From Stereocaulon alpinum (Eukaryota > Ascomycota > Lecanoromycetes > Lecanorales > Stereocaulaceae): DNA of 64,000 nucleotides. Below are positions 10,352 to 21,839 of this stretch, one piece after another. A model generated the notes under the pieces. It did no database searches. It worked only from the letters and a program-made list of their open reading frames with translations, and was not told the DNA's origin. Positions within the stretch are counted from its first letter, which is position 1, and every line of letters begins with the position of its first letter. Location of the stretch: contig JAEUBA010000063.1 in the NCBI GenBank assembly GCA_018257865.1, positions 62,001 through 126,000 of the forward strand, written 5' to 3'. Made by a program: the position numbers and the translations under genes.

Positions 10352-13300
10352 TAGCTCATCCTCTGTCTTTGATCGAGCCCCTGCGAAACAGGTCGGGGCA
10401 TTGTGGCCAAGACGTGCTCTGGCGGCTTCGTATATGGTTTTGATGACTGACAGCGTATCTTAGTGGCGCAAATACTCCCAAGCAGCTTCATATGTAGCGT
10501 CTCGGTAGCCCCTGGAGGGTGGTATGTCGATTTTCCTATTGTATACTCGACTCTGGACCCCGGTCGGGCCATTCTCTATAGAATTCCTTCTGTTCCATCA
10601 AATTCCTCATACTAGTCGCATTGAGGTCGTAGTGCTGATCAAAGTCTGGTAGTCTTAGACTGCTCGTTAGTAGGCCTAGTTGTCGGTGCGAGAACAGGTT
10701 CTGTTTGGCCTTAGTAATTATACTTAGAGTGACCAATTTTCTAGTTATGACTCCCGCCCTCTCTTGGCAAGGCTTCTTCTCGCCGTCTGAGCTCCAGAGA
10801 TCCCGTTAGCATCAAGTTTACCAGGACACCCAAGAACGCACAAGCCGGCTGCCGTTCTACCGAATTAAGAGGTAAGGACGGAGCAGCAGAGATGAAGCTG
10901 GTTAGACCACGGAGAGCCGAGCCGTTGTCGTCTTGTGTATGTCTGGCCTGTCGAATCACGCGATTAATTCGGTTGCTCAGCCCGGTCCTAGCAAGATCTG
11001 ATTGCCATGTTGACTTTCGATCGAATTTTGATATTTGGGCCTAGTCCACAAATGTCTCCTATTTGTCCAATCGTGAAGCGTCCTCCCCTAAACCACAAAC
11101 GCTCGCTAAGCTTGCGGGCAGGACTCGGATGATTATCACTTCTTGAGCCCATTGTCGGACTGCTCGTATCTGACGGCGACTCGAACCTGAGCTAGGATAC
11201 AGGATTGGCTTTTAGACTCTCGCTCCGAGCCTTGAGCTCCTTTCTCGGCAGGGCTGTAAGAACTGAGTCTCTCTCCGATAGCGCTGAGTCGCCTCTCCTG
11301 ACCGTGATGATCTCTATCCACAACACCTCTTAGGCTGGGATTATGACTGTCTGGATATAGACAACATCAACGCCTTCGAGAATGGCACAAGCGTTACAAT
11401 CACCTCCAGCAACACATCCAGGGAACCTTGGTTTGGCGTTTGCGGTCGCAAAAGCACAGGTCGGAACCTTCCAAGGATTCAGATGCATCTAGTACGTCAG
11501 ATCCTGATGCCGGTGATGGAGTTGTAGGAGGCCGGTGAACGACAGGCGATAACGCTGTAGGCAAGCCAGGTGAGCTTCGCTAGAAGATTTACAATCCGCG
11601 GGAAGGGCGTCCCAGTGTTGGGGGAGTGGTTCAAACAACGAAGTTGCAGCTGAGCTACGAGCATCATCGTAGTAGACGAGCGATAGTCTGCCATCATCGT
11701 TGGATTGGGAGAGTGGTTGCTCCAGTGGAAACTTTCCAAACATCCAAGGGTCCGCCACGAACAAAGGAGCCAGGACCAATGTCGAGTGTGGCCAGATAAG
11801 CAAAGCCGTTCCTTGTGACTTCTATAGTGCTACTTACCTCTTGCATTGCGCTAAAGCAATCCTAAGTCTCATGCAGAGCCGCCCTTCTGACGCAGGTCTT
11901 TTCGCCCAGTGTGCACACGTCGACAGCGCTCAACATCTTCTTGGATTGGTCGACAAGGGCTGAAAAGGCAGAAAGGGCGCGAGGAGTCGCGGACTCTTGC
12001 GCTTGCGGTGGGCACTGGTGAGCTTCCCAACAGCATGGATGATCTCATAGTTAAGTGTCGACATGCGTTAAAGGCACACCACCGAGGGTGCTTGATAATG
12101 CAGGTTATCAACAACAATTCCACTCCTTCTCATAGTCCTCTGGTATGTATGCTAGGACCCCGGTATTGATAGCGTCATTGATGGTTTCGAATAACATAAA
12201 ACAATCTCCATTCACCGTCCTTGTCTCGTAGGATTCATCAATGAAGTTCTGGCCGACGCGGAAGTTGCGGGCAAAGGGAGACCAAACCGGAATCTCCAGG
12301 GCTGTTTGTGACCCCAGTTGCACATAGACAGCTCCAACCAATCCATGTTCTCAATTAGTCCAAATATGGGCTGTTTAAGGCTCTCAGGCCAAACATGAAT
12401 CAGGAAGCTGTAATAGCAACCCTTCATTCTTTTTGATGGAAACAAACGCGCTGACATGGTCAGAGAGTTTGTGAGCTTGTTGCATGTTGCTGGCAAATCG
12501 AGCCCTTGGTTGTACGCAGTAGGATTCGCTCCTGGCTAGCTCTGGGTATTCCAATCCTATCAATGGACAACAAGGCTCTATGTTTAGGCGTTTTTATCAA
12601 GTTCAGCACCGTTTGTTGACAAATTCTTGCGCCTTAGCTCGGAAATTGGACTTGTAAGAAGTGCAAATGCATGAGTCGCAATTGAAGCCATTGCTCGTTG
12701 GAATGGATCATGTCCCGAAGGACCAGCACCAGTGCTAACTCTCAGCGCCTCTTCTTGTCCTCAATAGCTTGCTACGCTACTGGAAAAAGTGATCCTCCTG
12801 TAAGAAATAGGGAAATTTGCGGGCTGATGTAATTTAGCTCGGTGGACGTGAGCATGTCCTCTAGCTGTCGCTTGACATGACATGGCGATACGTCGACCTC
12901 TAAGTCTCATCGGCACGTTGGCTTGCTGTGAGAGTGCGCGAAGAATTCAACAGCTATCAGCTTAGGTGAATGTGCGCCTGAGGTGTCTACAAGGTATGTA
13001 TATAAACAATACTCTGCGTCATTTGACAAAAAGTGAGTGTGCTATCAAAGATGTCTTCTGGCTTTTGGGTGAAGATCAGAGTCACCGAAAACCACTAATA
13101 ACCCTGATTGTCCAACCACCTTCGCTTGCTTTTCCAGCTCTCCCAAAAGCACAGGAAGAAGAATGTTCTCTCCATCAGACTTTGGCTTGTCAAGAGGATC
13201 GAGAGGCGATGTGTATCCGATTCGTCTAATTCTTTGTCCTAGAATGATATTTGAGAGAAGTGTTCGAAGACTCAGACCCATTATAGTGGTCCATGTTGTA

Positions 13301-13599
13301 CGTGGCCGTGCCAATAGAGGGTGGGGTTGTTGTGGACGAGCTGAGTGAAAGAAGTGTGCTCTGCCCGTTCTCAGGCCCGGTGTAGTGTGTATTTATTTAT
13401 CATAGATCTTGATCAATCTGAGGTAGCCTCCAACGCATTTGAGTATGAGTGGTTGGAGACTCCCATGCCAACAAAGAATGTGAATCTCAAAAATGACGAT
13501 TCGTACAGCTGTAAAGTGCTCAGGAAGTAGCTCGGACAGCGTTGTAAATGATGTCTGTAGGCACAACTCTAGACAGGCTTAGTGATGTGACATGCATCT
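10352..13599. other. Gene-less accessory tract with coding scraps
   Basis: About 3.2 kb. Two overlapping minus-strand frames at 12108-12341 and 12212-12496 read partly like protein (for example PVWSPFARNFRVGQNFIDES) and may be exons or fragments of one unrecognised gene. Frames at 10351-10736 may extend the relic at 9137-10351 upstream. Nothing else could be supported. Confidence 0.4.
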
Positions 13600-13860
13600 T
13601 GAGAGAGTGTACAAGGTAAGACGTGCAAGGTAGGATACACAATGTAAGACGTACAAGGGCAGATGTACAAATAAAGCGATACAAGGCAAATCAGTCAAGG
13701 TAAGGCATACATCTTCAAACGAACAAGGTACATCATACACATCACAAGATACACATATACATATAGATGATAATTACAACAAAGGTAAACATAGTAGAGC
13801 GTACAAGGTAAGGCATACAACAGAAGTCATACAAGGGAAGACTCATACAATTCCAAGTAC
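13600..13860. repeat. Degenerate minisatellite of ACAAGGTAAG-type units
   Basis: The word (T)ACAAGG, often extended to ACAAGGTAAGRCATAC, recurs about every 15-25 bases through this stretch, with related forms GCAAGGTAGG, TCAAGGTAAGG and ACAAGGGAAG. Units are imperfect in length and sequence, so this is an old or non-homogenised tandem array. It lies between the relic-rich tract and the first intact genes. Confidence 0.6.
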
Positions 13861-14968
13861 TCATGCATGTAGAAGAGGAGAAGAAGCTGGGGGAGGTGGG
13901 GGATTTATAACCTGCAAGATGCCGGATGAAAAGTTCCTCCCACAGATGGGATCAGGAGTGAAAGCGGAGCAGTGGTGTCATTGCTCGATGAAGGCGCAGT
14001 CTTTTCACCTCTGCCAGTAGATGTCTTGTGACTTCATCATCGTTTTTGGCGAAGTTTCCTGCACACGCCACCCAAATGAAGGCATGATCTGCTACTCTTG
14101 GGATTTGATGAAGGAGGCACGATATGAGAGTTTGAGCCTTCGGTAATCAGATATGGCACTCGGATCATTCTGTGAAGAGTTGGAACAGCGTACGCAAGGT
14201 TGATGAAGGTATTAGAAATTCGTTCTATGCTTTCCGCGGATTACATGAAGGACAGTTTAGTGGGTCCTGCTCCAGTTGCTGCGGGTTCAGGCTAAGGCTA
14301 ATGCCACTGGTGAAGTGTCATAGTCACTGTCGTGTTTTCAGCGAAAGCATCGTTATTTGGCTCAAAACTGCTCATGAAGTATTGAATGATGAAATTGACC
14401 CATTGAAGTCTCCAATCCTTCAGCGTGGCGAGCATCAGCTCGCCAAGGGCAGGGTTGCCGCATAGTAGCGCAGCCTTGAATGTCGGGAATCAGAAGCCCT
14501 CGATCTATTGGGTTGTTCTGTTGATAGATGAAATGGCTGTACGTAGCAATCATGCCGGAAGATGAATTACATAGCAAGAATGATGCGGAGCTGCTATGGG
14601 TGGTGAGGAAAAAGACGCCATTGCCACTTGCGCTGCAAGGTGAGTCACAATGGAATTAGGGCTTCGCATTGAAGGAAGTGCGGGTTGATGTATGTTCCAG
14701 TGAACTGTTACTCTTGCCAAGTGTGGCTTCACAGTCAATGACGTTGACAAGACAATGCTCGAACAGTATGATGAATGATCAACCGACTCGCAATGCAACC
14801 GCAGTCTTTCACAATGGGAAAAGGGGATGAACATCAACCGAGTATTGCATTAATCAGATCTAAATGCCCACATATCGTACCATCTGTGTCATATCCTTCA
14901 AGAGCGCTTTTACATCCCCAATACCCATGTTGAACGATCAGAGGACAGTCCACACGCTTCACAGTGGA
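13861..14968. other. Gene-less stretch downstream of the acidic protein gene
   Basis: No coding frame with recognisable content. It contains the 3' flank of the minus-strand gene ending at 14,969. The short frames at 14172-14465 and 14550-14837 have no domain features. Confidence 0.45.
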
Positions 14969-15709
14969 CTAGTCCTCGTCTTCGTCCCCCTTTACCTCCT
15001 CTAGATCACTCTCTTTAGGCACAGTCGACCCCTTGGCGGCCTTCGCCGCAGCGGCCGGTTTACTGATCTTCGCTGTGGCCTCGTCTTCTGGCGGTACCCC
15101 CACGGCGTCGCCGTCCTCCTCGCCATCGTCTTCATCATCCTCGACAGGCGCGGCTTCCTTGTCGTCTTCTTCCTCGCCATTTTGTTCCTCTTCGTCGCTG
15201 ACTTCTTCGGGCTCTTCCTTGGAGGTAGGGGCCGTCTTGCGCTTTTTGGCGGCGGGTGGAGCTGACAAATGGTGTGAGTGGCAGCTTCAGCCTCGTAGAG
15301 TGCAGTAATGTAAATGATGAATGTGGTTGGAGTGGAATGTACCGTCGGCCTCTGCCTCTTCCTCGTCCTCATCCTCTTCCTCCTCTTCGGACTCGTCTTC
15401 CTCGACTACGTCTGAGGCGTCAGAGCCTTCATACCTGGAGTAGCCACGTCAGCATTAGCTTTGAGTAATGCAACGCGCATGTATGAGCTTAGAGCGATCA
15501 ATTGACCGTTTAAAGCTCATAGTGGAGCTCGTAGTGAATTGATGAAGCAATCGCGAAGCCAATTGACCACCATTCACCGCAAGGCGACACGAATCAGCCG
15601 AATGACGTCAAGGAAAGTGGACTTACTCTTCTTCCTCCTCACTCTCATCACTAGGAAGAGCCTGCAGCTCTTCTTCCTCATCCTGCTTTCTCTTGCGCGT
15701 AGACGACAT
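14969..15709 (-). CDS. Acidic Glu/Asp-rich, probably nuclear protein (155 aa)
   Basis: Three exons join in phase: 15627-15709, 15343-15434 and 14969-15261, with GTAAGT and GTACAT donors and CAG acceptors. The product starts MSSTRKRKQDEEEELQALPS. It continues with an almost uninterrupted Glu/Asp tract, a short basic PPAAKKRKTAP motif that looks like a nuclear localisation signal, a second acidic tract, a KAAK-type Ala/Lys patch and an acidic tail. There is no globular domain. The alternation of acidic tracts with basic patches is typical of histone-binding or other chromatin-associated proteins. This role is inferred from composition only and no family is recognised. The stop is TAG at 14,969-14,971. 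Confidence 0.75.
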
Positions 15710-16229
15710 GGTATTGAGTTGAAAAGGGATGGGTGTGGGAGTCAATGGGGTGGTAGAGGGAAGGCGGAGAAGGAGAGCAGTTCGAGGGGGGATGGACGGA
15801 GCTCTTGCGCTGAAGAGGGACCGAGCTGACCCACAAAACAGGGACCGAGACGCTAGGACGGCAGGGCTGATAGCGTCGATGTTAGTGGATTATAAGCGAG
15901 CCAGTCGGATGCGTAGGTAGATCACGTTTGAGCAATTGTAACGTTACATTCTGCATATGCGACTGAGGTGGGAGATGGGATAAGTTAGAGGCTGTCAGCT
16001 CGATTGTTGTAAGCATCTTGATTCTATCTCGGACACGTCTGCATTGTCGAGTCAATCTCTAAGGTACGATGCTTCTCGACCAACAAGAATCAGGAGAGAT
16101 GGCCAAGGCCTCGGCAATCGGTCCCCACGAACCCCGACACTTGAGCCGCAATCTATCTAAGATTCTCGAGCTCGCAGAGGAAAAGAAGAATAACCCATGA
16201 ATACCTCAGCGGACAGTCTTAGAATTGAC
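15710..16229. other. Intergenic stretch, nothing recognised
   Basis: This is the 5' flank of the acidic-protein gene and further intergenic sequence. No promoter motif stands out and no coding frame is supportable. Confidence 0.4.
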
Positions 16230-16425
16230 CTTGTTAGGAAACTTGTTCTAAATCTCGTCATCTATGAGTTCCAGTACAACACTTTCGTAGTAAACGTATC
16301 CCTTAGCCATGTACCCAGCTTTCGAATCGTTAGGGAGTGCGATTGTTCCCCTGTTCCCACAAGTCAGCGTATTCGACACTGGATCTGCTCCATGTCTGGA
16401 CACCTTATCAATCTCTCCCGGAACG
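16230..16425 (+). pseudogene. Possible aspartic protease fragment
   Basis: On the plus strand the sequence reads EFQYNTFVVNVSLSHVPS in one frame and then, one frame over, FPQVSVFDTGSAPCLDTLSI before a stop. This is the order expected around the first active-site loop of a pepsin-type protease: a strand pair, a TPPQ-like turn and a V-F-DTGS motif. The frame break and the absence of further protease sequence indicate a remnant if the match is real. The fragment is short, so chance resemblance is possible. Confidence 0.3.
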
Positions 16426-16961
16426 TGAAAAAAGGGCCGCAACATGTTCTAGCTGATGATACCTGCTTTATAAGAATCCCGTGTATGTGACTCTGGAGAA
16501 AGCCTTGGCAAGGAAACGCGCTATCGAAGACCAGATTTCGAGACCTCCCAGATGCATCAAAGGATTTCTTGGTTGTAAAATTTATTTAAAGTCTTTAGAA
16601 CGAGTACCTTGAACAGCGTGCTATCATACTGATGTACCCTTTCTTCGATCTTGACGTCGGCAAGTTGAAGAGAGGGCGGAAATAGAATGCTGGAGAAGAT
16701 GGTACTTGGACAACTTCAAGATACACTTTCATGACATCGTCTGGACAGCAGCTGAAGCAACTATAGTAATTTTGTAGCAATAAATGTTATACACAAAGCT
16801 CGATTTAAGATTCTTGAGGAATGGACGCTCTTACAAAGAGCAAAATACGGGACGACCTGCGCGTATAACAGAGAATGACTACTATACGATGCGATTTCGC
16901 TTCCTCTCCCGCCGTCATACGACCTTTTCCTTCGCCACCAATACCCCTTACAGAAATGAGT

Positions 16962-17865
16962 CTAGGAAGTGAGGTTCCCACCCCCAGTCCACTGATCACA
17001 GCTAACTTGCTCTGCCGTCCCCATCGCTGCACCTGACCCACTAGGACCCAACAACGCAGCCGCAGCGCCGTCATCTTTGCAGAGATCGAAGTTGACGTTG
17101 GCACCTAGAAACACCACATGGTCAGCTCTCACTCTTCCCATAACGAGCATGCACAACTCACCCAGCGAGTTCTTATCCGACAGCGTCGGCTGACTGCACA
17201 ACGGATTCCCCTGAATCGGACAAAGATTATTAATCTTAACAACAATACTCGTCCCCGCAGGACTGAGCGGCGCATTGTTGTTGTACGGATTCGTCAACGC
17301 CGTAAGCTTATAACACAATCCACATGTTGGTCCAGCGCCAGCGCCTGGACCGACGCCATAGAGATTTTGGGAGACGGCGGCGTTAAAGCCGGGGTTGTTG
17401 TAGAAAGCACAGGCTGCGGTCGCTGTGTTGCAATTTTGGGAGCCAAATGAGTCCCCGGCTCCGTACCTGATGGGTGAGAGTTTTAGTGTGTGAGGGAGGA
17501 GGTAGGCTGTGTTGGGGTGGGGAAGGGAGCGGGACGTACTGGGTGAAACTTGCGGTGAGGGTTGTGCCGCTACCACTGCTGGTAGAGGTGCCGACGGTGG
17601 CGGGTGATGAGCCGACTGGAGCAGCTGCGCTGGATGAGGCTGGTGGAGGTTGTGCTGGAGCCGAAGCGGAGGCTCCAGAGCTTTCCGGTGGTACTGCTGC
17701 TGGTGGCGGCGGCGCAGCGGTTCCTGCAGGCGCTAGAGAAGAGCTACTCTCCTCCTGGCTGCAATCAGATGATTCATTGTAGTCGCGTTCCTGCTTGGAT
17801 GAGTGATGGGGTGAGGCCAGGATCGAGGCTGCGAACGCTAAGAGGAGAAATCGAGTGAAGTGCAT
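16962..17865 (-). CDS. Secreted expansin-like / Asp f 7-like double-psi beta-barrel protein (257 aa)
   Basis: Three exons: 17541-17865 plus base 17540, 17162-17466 and 16962-17104, with introns of 73 and 57 bp (GTACGT and GTGAGT donors). The start at 17,865 is chosen because it opens a signal peptide, MHFTRFLLLAFAASILA. A Ser/Ala/Pro-rich linker follows (about residues 30-108), then a double-psi beta-barrel domain from about residue 110. That domain has YGAGDSFGSQNCNT, GPTCGLCYKLT, IVVKINNLCP and a C-terminal NVNFDLC segment, with conserved Cys pairs. The arrangement matches fungal expansin-like/EG45-like proteins related to the Aspergillus allergen Asp f 7. Family members bind or loosen wall polysaccharides. 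The catalytic Asp set of GH45 cellulases is not evident, so hydrolase activity is not claimed. Confidence 0.85.
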
Positions 17866-19313
17866 GGCTATTGAATTTGGGTAGAGTATGTTCAGGGCTG
17901 GCCTGGTTGAGTGATGTATTGAAGTATAAAATTGCAATAAAGTGAATGATTGAGAGATATGGAAACAGCACAGCTGTAAGTAAATGGGGGAGATGATATA
18001 ATGGTGTTATAGATGAAAAGAGCGGGGGTTTGGCTTCTGTTTATACTTACGAAATTAAATGGAATCTCAGAAAACGTTTCATACAGTCACCTCCCATCTA
18101 CCCCTCATCCTATCTGGGCTGAGCATTCCTACATCTATCTCATAGCCCGAACCCACCAGCTCAGCAGCGTGGATCTAGAACGGCATCAGTGGTTGCATTT
18201 AGAGTAGTCGAAGTTTCAAATAGGATGTTGCTGGCATCTTTAGGGCTCACATCGGAGGGATGGAGCTCGGTTAGCACGCGTGGTATTCCCTTGACACCCA
18301 CAAGGGGGTGGAGATCCTGACGTTTGCATGGGGGGCATGGGTTATCAGACTAGCCTTCTTCACCCCACCCTCGGAGGTGGTTTGTTAGCGTACGTCTGGA
18401 ATGTGACCTTTGTTTCAACTTCATCAGGTCGGGGGGGTTGTTCGTTTAAGGCTTCTTACTTAATGACTTCCCATACAGGCCACTATCGGAAAGCGAGGAT
18501 GCCCGCATCGAGCACAAGCTTTCCGAGGTGGAAGCTGATCCTATTGCACATCTTCCTTTTCTGAGAAAGCATTTAGCCGAAGCAGAATTGATGATGGATG
18601 ACACAAGACGGGTTGACGCCCACAATAAGAACGCGGGAGGCCATGCAGGAAGCCGGCGCTACCCCTGAATCTGGCGCCAGCATCAGGAAGAAACGGGAAG
18701 GACGTAAGCAGAAGGATAAAGACATGACGGCTTGCCGTTTCACCCAACGGGATGACTACAGGAACCCCCAATGAAATTCTCCGAAGGGCAAAGACTAAAC
18801 AGGGATATAGAACTTGTGCAGAAAGACAACGTAGCCGCGCGCTCCACTCAGATCTTGTGAACGTACGATCGAATAGTGTATCCAATGTTCTCACCGTAGA
18901 CTGTAATCTATGAAACAAATCTTAAGATCTAAGCAGATGAAGGGACCTCGGCTACGCGATCTGATGGCGATGAGAAAAGACAATAACCGAGGACGTTCAA
19001 ATAGAAATCCTACGTTTGGTCGGAGTCATTCCCCATTCATCCCTAAATCGGTTGCCTGACGAGGATCGTTTGACTGATTTGCTCGCGTATGTGTGAGAAT
19101 CCTGATGGAATTGGTGATGTGTGACCGTGACGGCAAGCCATTTAGAAAAGCTTTGCAAAATTGAAGGCGCAATGAAACAAATAGATTGAGACATTCTAGC
19201 ATTTCCCTTGAGAGACCCACATTATGCTGTGCAAAGGAATGAACGCGTAAGGCATTAGGCCGCGATCGCCCATCTTTCATTATCCCACCCTCATACGGAG
19301 CCGAGGCAGTAAG
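17866..19313. other. Intergenic stretch between two minus-strand genes
   Basis: This holds the 5' flank of the expansin-like gene and the 3' flank of the kinase gene. It contains a GC-rich stretch with TGGGGGTTCC- and CACCCTCGGAGG-like words around 18,280-18,450. The 125-codon minus-strand frame at 18541-18918 has no recognisable domain and no upstream exon signals. Confidence 0.4.
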
Positions 19314-21239
19314 TTAGAAAAAGCCATTCCCTGCCTCCTCGAGCAGGCTGCGACTTCCCACAAAACTGAAACCACCGAAAGGATCATGCTCACTCTTCGA
19401 GCCACCCGCGTGCAATGGTCCGGCAACTACCGGGCTAACAGCCAGATCCGTGAACTCATTAGAGAAGTTTTCGGCAAGCTCTGGATCAGTGATGAATGGG
19501 ACAATTGGCGGCTCCAATTCGCGCCTTTCCAGCTTCTTCCAGTCGGTCTTCCTGAAAAACCGGTGGCTCTTGATGGTATGCATATCCTTTGGCATGTTGG
19601 CACCAAGTCTCTTCTTCGGCTGCTTTCGTAGTAGGCGACATAAAAGGTCCTTTGCGTCAGGGCTGAGAAAGTAGGGCCAAGTAGGGTTCGCTTTCAGGAT
19701 GTTCTGTCTGATCTTCATGTCATTCTTAGCCTCGAACGGCGAGTGACCAGTCATGAGATCAAAGCCAAGAACACCGAATGACCACCAATCTACGGCCGTA
19801 CCGTAGCTTTGCATTTGGATTACTTCAGGTGCCATGTATTCGACTGTGCCAGTCATGGATTTGCAGCCGTCGACAGCAACTTTACTGAGTCCGAAATCCG
19901 TCAAAAGCAGATGCCCGTCTGAATCAAGAAGACAATTCTCTGGCTTCAGGTCGCGGTAGACGACGCCAACAGTGTGGTGTAGATGTTCTAAAGCCAACAC
20001 CATCTCAGCCATGTAAAACGCAGCAGTCTCCTCGGGGAGCATTTTGTGAATGCGCATGTGCTCGAACAGCTCACCACCTTGTGCATATTCAAGAATTAGG
20101 TACAGCTTCTCATGATCCTGAAATGCATAGTAGAGTTTGACCACGAATGGGTGCCGGTTAATGCTCTCCAGGATGCTGCGCTCCGTCTTTGTCTGCTCAA
20201 CGAGCTGCTTGCGTACAGTCAATGAGGCTTTCCGGAATTGTTTTTGAGCATACAGTCTACCAGTACCCGCCTGTTTCACTAAGAGAACCGTGCCATATGT
20301 GCCCTTTCCTAGACAGCGCAGAGGTTCGAAGTCTGCTGCCTGCATCTTACGGACCACGCCTCCGTTGAGCATAGGGTCTTTTTGAGCCTCTCGTTTCTCC
20401 TTTTCAGAAACGTCCGGACTGATAAAGTCATGCTCCAGAGGCACTTCATACTCAGTCATTTCCGTGATCTCTTCATCACCACTAGTCCCCGACGTAACAC
20501 TCGTGCTGCTAGGGTCGCCTGATCCGAGCTTGCTCTTATTTCTGGGTAGCGATGGTCTTCCTGAAGATGAGTCGTACTCTAGATTTTCAAGTTGTTGCCT
20601 GAGAGCGCTAATGCCCCCTGACGGTGATGATGATCGGATCTCCAGGTTGCTTCCCACTCTGCTCATCGAACGATCAAGACTAAAGTCCTTCCTAATAACG
20701 CTGCTGGAGCGTTGGACGCTCAGATCCCTCCTACTCCTGAAGCTACCGGTTGAGAAATCGGAGTCCTCGTCGCCAGATGTAGCGGGCGTGAAGCCTCGCA
20801 CAGTGGTCAGGGCCGCTACTGCTCCCTTCTTGGGTCCTCTCTTCTTTTTGCGCGGATGCTTGCTGACCTCAGGCAGAGGCCGTAAGGTGGGTTCGGGTAA
20901 AGTAGCTTCCTTTTCAGCTTCTTCCTCCCTCGCTCTGCTTCTGCGTCGTATAGCGGATGGGGTCAAGACGATGTCAATGGGTGGTGTACCGATGCCGGGC
21001 ATGCTAGGCTCGGGGGAATCCGAAGTGAGCCTGTATTCAGTAAGACCTCTTGCACTGAGCTGAACATTATTCCTGTCCACGTCATCGCCGACTGCAAGCT
21101 CTGGGTTCTTGTAGTCATTCCCATTCAAAGCGCTTCCCTTGGAGCCTAAGTCAAACGTTGGGATCGGAATCGCACGACGGGGCTGTTGATCCAAATGCTG
21201 GTGCGAAAAGTGCTCATCTGCGGCATCGAAGGCGAACAT
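19314..21239 (-). CDS. AGC-family Ser/Thr kinase, S6K/Psk1-like (641 aa)
   Basis: A single-exon gene. Residues 1-300 are Ser-rich and low in structure, with a basic KHPRKKKRGPKKGA patch. The kinase domain begins near residue 304 with the glycine loop GKGTYGTV (311-318), the ATP-binding Lys333 in YAQKQF, the catalytic loop YRDLKPEN with Asp430, DFG at 448-450, and the activation segment SMTGTVEYMAPE. YRD rather than HRD, and the C-terminal tail with a turn-type SP and the hydrophobic motif FGGFSFV, identify an AGC kinase close to ribosomal S6 kinase and fission-yeast Psk1. Such kinases are usually activated downstream of TOR and PDK1 and act on growth signalling in the cytoplasm. Every key catalytic residue is present. 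Confidence 0.9.
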   Translation of the reverse strand: MFAFDAADEHFSHQHLDQQPRRAIPIPTFDLGSKGSALNGNDYKNPELAVGDDVDRNNVQLSARGLTEYRLTSDSPEPSMPGIGTPPIDIVLTPSAIRRRSRAREEEAEKEATLPEPTLRPLPEVSKHPRKKKRGPKKGAVAALTTVRGFTPATSGDEDSDFSTGSFRSRRDLSVQRSSSVIRKDFSLDRSMSRVGSNLEIRSSSPSGGISALRQQLENLEYDSSSGRPSLPRNKSKLGSGDPSSTSVTSGTSGDEEITEMTEYEVPLEHDFISPDVSEKEKREAQKDPMLNGGVVRKMQAADFEPLRCLGKGTYGTVLLVKQAGTGRLYAQKQFRKASLTVRKQLVEQTKTERSILESINRHPFVVKLYYAFQDHEKLYLILEYAQGGELFEHMRIHKMLPEETAAFYMAEMVLALEHLHHTVGVVYRDLKPENCLLDSDGHLLLTDFGLSKVAVDGCKSMTGTVEYMAPEVIQMQSYGTAVDWWSFGVLGFDLMTGHSPFEAKNDMKIRQNILKANPTWPYFLSPDAKDLLCRLLRKQPKKRLGANMPKDMHTIKSHRFFRKTDWKKLERRELEPPIVPFITDPELAENFSNEFTDLAVSPVVAGPLHAGGSKSEHDPFGGFSFVGSRSLLEEAGNGFF

Positions 21240-21839
21240 TATATCGGCAGCGTCTTGTGTTGTTGCAGTTTCCGAGTTGTATGTGGATCGTAGGATCTCA
21301 AGGCTGAATTAAAAGATAGATGTGCTAAGATTGTAGTCAGTACTACTCTAAGAGCATGTGGAAAGTGTCAATTTGGTACCTAGTAGGTTTGAGCAACTAA
21401 CGACTCGTGTTATTACCGTCCGCCCATTCAGGACGGACCTTCCGCCAGTAGCCACACCACAGAGGTACTCTCGATCGAGATGATGGCGCCTGCCTCTACA
21501 GCGACGCGCTCCGCTGCTGGGCCGTGCAAAAATGCTGAGAAAGGTGGTGTGGTATTGTTGTTCCTGAATGGACCCATAAATGATGATTGTTGCGATGTCT
21601 TTATTGATGTAGAAGCCGACTGAGGCTTCAAAGATAATCTTTCTTGTGATGCTTAGTGGTTGTGCAAGGTGATGCGGGTCAGCAAACAGGGCGCGAGGAA
21701 AGTAGAACTAGACGGGATTTGTCTTGGCCGGTTGCGGTCCACTAAGACTAGAGACTAGTGCAGTAGAAGGTTTGAACGAGGATGTTTGAGAGTATGGTAT
21801 GCCCTTTCATATCATAATATAGATTTATTTAATATCTGC
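21240..21839. promoter_or_regulatory. Long 5' flank of the AGC kinase gene
   Basis: Six hundred bases separate the kinase start from the stop of the upstream minus-strand gene. The region must contain the kinase promoter and leader, but no specific motif could be assigned. Only short frames are open. Confidence 0.4.

Noticed and set aside
18255..18340. A tRNA A-box-like GAGCTCGGTTAGCAC word
   Set aside because: No B box or acceptor-stem pairing follows at the right distance.
20464..21063. A 199-codon plus-strand frame
   Set aside because: It lies antisense to the Ser-rich N-terminal part of the AGC kinase and has no domain or splice context.
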